The position numbers and the translations under genes are program-made. A stretch of 18,852 nucleotides of DNA from contig JAWOBE010000113.1 in NCBI GenBank assembly GCA_046498185.1, forward strand, positions 1 through 18,852, written 5' to 3'. A model generated the notes under the pieces. The model was given only the letters and a program-made list of their open reading frames with translations, was not told where the DNA came from and did no database searches. Position 1 is the first letter of the stretch. Each line of letters begins with the position of its first letter. This DNA comes from CAYXDR01 sp046498185 (lineage in GTDB: Bacteria; Desulfobacterota; DSM-4660; Desulfatiglandales; Desulfatiglandaceae). Shown piece by piece: positions 16,663 to 18,852 of the stretch.

Positions 16663-16680
16663 AATATTTTCAAAAATATT
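16663..16680 (+). terminator. AT-only hairpin directly after the DUF499 stop
   Basis: AATATTTT (16663-16670) and AAAATATT (16673-16680) form a perfect 8-bp stem with a CA loop, followed by TTATATATT. It begins at the base after the stop codon. The stem has no G-C pair, so it would be weak, but its position and the following T-rich tract suit a transcript end in low-GC DNA. The 154 bases after it, up to the next gene, show nothing else clear except a small palindrome. Confidence 0.35.
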
Positions 16681-16715
16681 TTATATATTAATCAATAATA
16701 AATTTCAAAATGTTG

Positions 16716-16728
16716 TTTGTAATACAAA
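16716..16728. promoter_or_regulatory. Short palindrome upstream of the nuclease-like gene
   Basis: TTTGTA-A-TACAAA is a perfect 6-bp inverted repeat with a one-base centre, 107 bases before the ATG of the nuclease-like gene. Its size is right for a dimeric regulator's operator, but such palindromes arise by chance in AT-rich DNA. Confidence 0.2.
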
Positions 16729-16834
16729 AAATTAGATAACAACAAACGTACAATTTAATAATAGAAATCTTTATAGCCTTTTTAGTTTTATGCTGGTGAA
16801 GGTATTTTATTAATAATTATAATAGGATAAATAA

Positions 16835-17584
16835 ATGCTGACAACCGGATTAACTAATTTGATATTATTAAGAGGGAATATTCAGAATCCTCATTGGCAA
16901 GCAGAAGTCAAAAAGTGGCTGATTTATATTGATAGCAAAGGAGAATTGAATAGATTTATTTCAAGATTAACAAAACAAGATGAAAGAAAGGCCAATGAAG
17001 CCTTAGTAGAGATATCATCGGCTTATGTATTAGAGAAAAGATTGAAATACAAAGTTACTGACTGGGAGAAACCAACTTTATCTAATAAGAATGTTGATTT
17101 TGTAATTAAAAATGGTTCAGATGAAATATATTGTGAAGTAAAAAGACCAAGCTGGATGGGAGAGCTTCCTAAAGATCAATTAAATAATGATAGATCAAGC
17201 AGAAAATGGAAAGCAAAATATATCAATGCAGAGTCTTTTTCTTTTGGCCATTGGAGAAATATTAGAAAAGCGATAAAAAAAGCATATCCAAAATTTTTAA
17301 AAGACAAAAAGAATTTGGTAGTAATTCATGATGATTTAAGGGTTCCTATATTAAATGATATAGTAACTAAGGAAATGATTGACATTGCTTTATTTTTAGA
17401 TAAGAAAGTCCAGGGAAGTTATGATAGTGAACTGGGATACTTTGCTGATTGTAAATATAATAGAGTAGGTGGGATTTTATTTATAGATATAAATCCAGGA
17501 AGTGTAAATGAAATATATAAGTCTCTTTTCATAGAGAATCCAAATGCTTTAATTCAATTTAAAATAAAAACAACAGTACTTTGA
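16835..17584 (+). CDS. PD-(D/E)XK nuclease-like protein of unknown family
   Basis: The 249-residue protein contains a pattern typical of the restriction-endonuclease fold. A helix carries glutamates (ANEALVEISSAYVLEKRL, Glu55/Glu59), then Asp88 lies in NVDFVI and Glu101-x-Lys103 in IYCEVKRPSW, giving D-x12-E-x-K. Strongly basic segments follow (SSRKWKAKYI, RKAIKKAYPKFLKDKKN), then a hydrophobic strand NLVVIHDDL and a late strand GGILFIDINPG. It has no membrane segment and no methyltransferase or helicase motif. AGGA at 16824-16827 precedes the ATG by seven bases. It lies on the same strand as DUF499, 172 bases downstream, in equally AT-rich DNA, so it may be the effector nuclease of the same island. 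I do not recognise a named family; a non-defence DNA-processing role is possible. Confidence 0.6.
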   Translation: MLTTGLTNLILLRGNIQNPHWQAEVKKWLIYIDSKGELNRFISRLTKQDERKANEALVEISSAYVLEKRLKYKVTDWEKPTLSNKNVDFVIKNGSDEIYCEVKRPSWMGELPKDQLNNDRSSRKWKAKYINAESFSFGHWRNIRKAIKKAYPKFLKDKKNLVVIHDDLRVPILNDIVTKEMIDIALFLDKKVQGSYDSELGYFADCKYNRVGGILFIDINPGSVNEIYKSLFIENPNALIQFKIKTTVL

Positions 17585-17594
17585 TTATCTTATT

Positions 17595-17619
17595 AATAAT
17601 GAAATTTAAGTTCATTATT
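17595..17619 (+). terminator. Perfect 9-bp AT-rich hairpin after the nuclease-like gene
   Basis: AATAATGAA (17595-17603) pairs with TTCATTATT (17611-17619) around a 7-base loop, starting 11 bases after the stop codon. The arm ends in a TTATTT tract. It could end or stabilise the nuclease transcript. Confidence 0.4.
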
Positions 17620-17630
17620 TAAGGTTAAAG

Positions 17631-17656
17631 TGTTATAGGATCAAAGCATTATAACA
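17631..17656. promoter_or_regulatory. 7-bp inverted repeat upstream of the small membrane protein
   Basis: TGTTATA (17631-17637) and TATAACA (17650-17656) are perfect inverted repeats with a 12-base spacer, ending 21 bases before the next ATG. It could be an operator or a leader hairpin near the ribosome site of the next gene. Confidence 0.3.
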
Positions 17657-17677
17657 TTAAATTTTTGAAAGTAGAAA

Positions 17678-17947
17678 ATGAATAAAAAACAAAAGTATAT
17701 TTTAAGAATATTATTAAGTTTCATATTTCTTTTTATCTTTACAAGCGTTACCTCTTACCACGAGATAACCTCCTATCATCAAATAGATAATGATTATTAT
17801 ATAGCAATCAAAACAAGACAGATCCAGCCCTTTTACAACAATATATCTATATTGATATGGCTTATCGGAATTTTCTTTTTAATCTTATTTACTTATCTTT
17901 ATTTTCGGAGATATGATGATTCTATTTATAAAAAAGGTAATGCATAA
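17678..17947 (+). CDS. Small two-helix membrane protein
   Basis: The 89-residue protein has two predicted transmembrane helices, about 8-24 (LRILLSFIFLFIFTSV) and 56-76 (SILIWLIGIFFLILFTYLYF), with a polar loop of about 30 residues between them. A basic N terminus (MNKKQK) suggests both ends face the cytoplasm. The loop opens with a duplicated hexapeptide, TSYHEI-TSYHQI. The last codons and the stop lie inside the terminal inverted repeat of the insertion element, so the original protein may have been longer. No homologue is recognised. Small two-helix proteins beside nucleases and ATPases in defence islands can be effectors, but nothing here proves that. Confidence 0.55.
   Translation: MNKKQKYILRILLSFIFLFIFTSVTSYHEITSYHQIDNDYYIAIKTRQIQPFYNNISILIWLIGIFFLILFTYLYFRRYDDSIYKKGNA
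17750..17785 (+). repeat. Imperfect 18-bp tandem duplication inside the membrane-protein gene
   Basis: Bases 17750-17767 and 17768-17785 encode TSYHEI and TSYHQI. The two copies differ mainly at third codon positions, so this is an old, protein-conserved duplication rather than a recent slippage. Confidence 0.6.
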
Positions 17948-18804
17948 CCAAAGTTGCACTAATTTTGTACTTTGACAATGGAAATCTGTTGATTCAGTAA
18001 CCTCCTTAATAGGATAACAAGGTTCTCATTACGGTGGTTAACTCTCCACTCTCCCTCTTTTAAGTAGAGAGGAAAATATATATTTGAGATATCACGGTAA
18101 TGGTTTAGCCAATGTTTGGCAGCCGACCAGAACCCTTCAATACCATTAATATGATTTCTACCCTTTGGTATGCCTTTTTCTTTTAATACTACCACATGAT
18201 TACCTCTGACAAGTAGGAAGGCATAGGCAAACCAGTCATCGGTATAGTAAAGACTTCCTGCTTTGGTATATTTGGTAATATAAGGCTGCATAGTCTCTTT
18301 AGCACGCGATGTGATAGGAAAAGTAAGTACTTTGCCGTATCTGGATAGATACCAAAGACGATGTTTTTGCCGGTTGCACCCCAGCCACGCTTGCCAGGTC
18401 TTCTGCCACCAAAGATGTTTTCATCCATTTCAATCTCTCCGGAGAGTCTTACAAGATCTTTGATGTTATCATGATAAATTATTTCTCTAAACATCCTAAA
18501 GCATCTCTGGATGGTCAGCTGGCTGTAAGGGACCTGGAATCTTAGACGGTAAGCGAGGGACTCCTAAACAGAAATACTCAATCAATCTCCCTTTCCAACA
18601 GGGAGAGATTCGTCTCTTTTTCCAGAGATTCTTAGAGATCTTTCTGGTTAGTCCACAGTTACTACAACGTATCTGACCGGTAGAAAGAGACCAGAATTTT
18701 TTACTGCCGCAGCGAGGACATGTTTTCATACTCTCTTTATACTGATTTATCAACAGTTTTTCAAAGTTCTAAGTGCAACGTAAGTATGGGATTACCTTTT
18801 TTAT
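17928..18804. mobile_element. IS1595-like insertion sequence with inverted-repeat ends
   Basis: A minus-strand transposase is bracketed by inverted repeats. Outer arms ATAAAAAAGGTAAT (17928-17941) and its perfect complement (18791-18804) are followed inward by GTTGCACT (17953-17960) and its complement (18772-18779) at the same spacing. Weaker pairing continues inward (ACTTTGA against TCAAAGT). I cannot find direct target duplications at either candidate edge, so the exact ends are uncertain; GTTGCACT may be the true tip and the outer pairing may belong to the host sequence. The element separates the small membrane protein gene from the gene starting at 18839. Confidence 0.7.
17959..18753 (-). 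pseudogene. IS1595-family transposase broken by two frameshifts
   Basis: Three successive frames together give one transposase. The N-terminal part (18753-18496) has a zinc ribbon, CPRCGSKKFWSLSTGQIRC followed by SNCG. The middle part has the first catalytic Asp in GEIEMDENIFGGRRPGKRGW. The third part has the second Asp in SLYYTDDWFAYAFL and the final block HINGIEGFWSAAKHWL with the closing FPLYLKEGEWRVNHR, typical of IS1595/IS1016 DDE/N enzymes. The first shift is near 18,553, where an extra base turns GVPAYRLRFQVPYSQ into an out-of-frame tail. The second is near 18,335, where an A seems missing in a GCAAAG context. ATG 18729 is a likelier start than TTG 18753. As written the enzyme is inactive. 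Confidence 0.85.
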
Positions 18805-18838
18805 TTGTTCAATTTGATATTTTTAGAGAGGTAAGAAA

Positions 18839-18852
18839 ATGGATTATAAGAT
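18839..18852 (+). CDS. Start of a further gene, cut by the right edge
   Basis: ATG 18839 opens the frame M-D-Y-K before the window ends, with AGAGAGG at 18825-18831 seven bases upstream. The strong ribosome site and same orientation as the island genes suggest the island continues beyond the insertion sequence. Nothing can be said about the product. Confidence 0.4.

Noticed and set aside
16818..16823. TATAAT as a -10 box for the nuclease-like gene
   Set aside because: It lies only 12 bases before the ATG and beside the ribosome site, with no -35 at the right distance; expected by chance in AT-rich DNA.
17936..18796. 8-bp target-site duplication around the insertion element
   Set aside because: The 8-mers beside both candidate edges (ATAAAAAA/TTTTTTAT and TAACCAAA/GTAAGTAT) are inverted or unrelated, not direct repeats.
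1..18852. CRISPR array or tRNA/rRNA genes
   Set aside because: No regularly spaced direct repeats and no cloverleaf or rRNA-like conserved blocks were seen on reading the window.

Overview
The window joins two unlike stretches of DNA. Positions 1 to about 13,588 are moderately GC-rich and carry chromosomal genes of a Gram-negative, lipopolysaccharide-making bacterium. From about 13,590 to the end the DNA is strongly AT-rich and carries part of an anti-phage-type island and an insertion sequence. KDO synthesis, Lpt export, an HPr kinase/HPr/Enzyme I set and a sugar-utilisation cluster together suggest the PVC group (Verrucomicrobiota, Kiritimatiellota or Lentisphaerota). That placement is an inference from gene content only.

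Positions 1-7568: a minus-strand coding fragment (1-180) abuts the 3' tail of kdsB. A same-strand run follows: kdsA (with a one-base frameshift), lptC, lptA, lptB, hpf, hprK, ptsH, ptsI and a TPR protein. Genes overlap or lie a few bases apart, except for short gaps before lptC and hprK, so they probably form one long operon. Its products make KDO, build the LPS-export bridge, hibernate ribosomes and run a phosphorelay. No sugar-specific EII component is present, which suggests a regulatory role for the relay.

Positions 7569-13,588: a secreted GH36-like putative glycosidase, a zinc-dependent polyol/sugar dehydrogenase, a sodium/solute symporter and, convergently, the C-terminal part of an aldo/keto reductase. 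This looks like a set for releasing, importing and oxidising a sugar or polyol.

Positions 13,590-18,852: the last ~92 codons of a DUF1156-type DNA methyltransferase, a complete DUF499 AAA+ ATPase, a PD-(D/E)XK nuclease-like protein, a two-helix membrane protein, an IS1595-like element with a twice-frameshifted transposase, and the first codons of another gene. DUF1156 and DUF499 proteins co-occur in anti-phage islands; the nuclease and membrane protein beside them are the least explained part. Both the reductase and the methyltransferase are cut at the same point near 13,590, so the join is either an insertion/deletion scar or an assembly chimera and needs testing before any island-chromosome association is believed.
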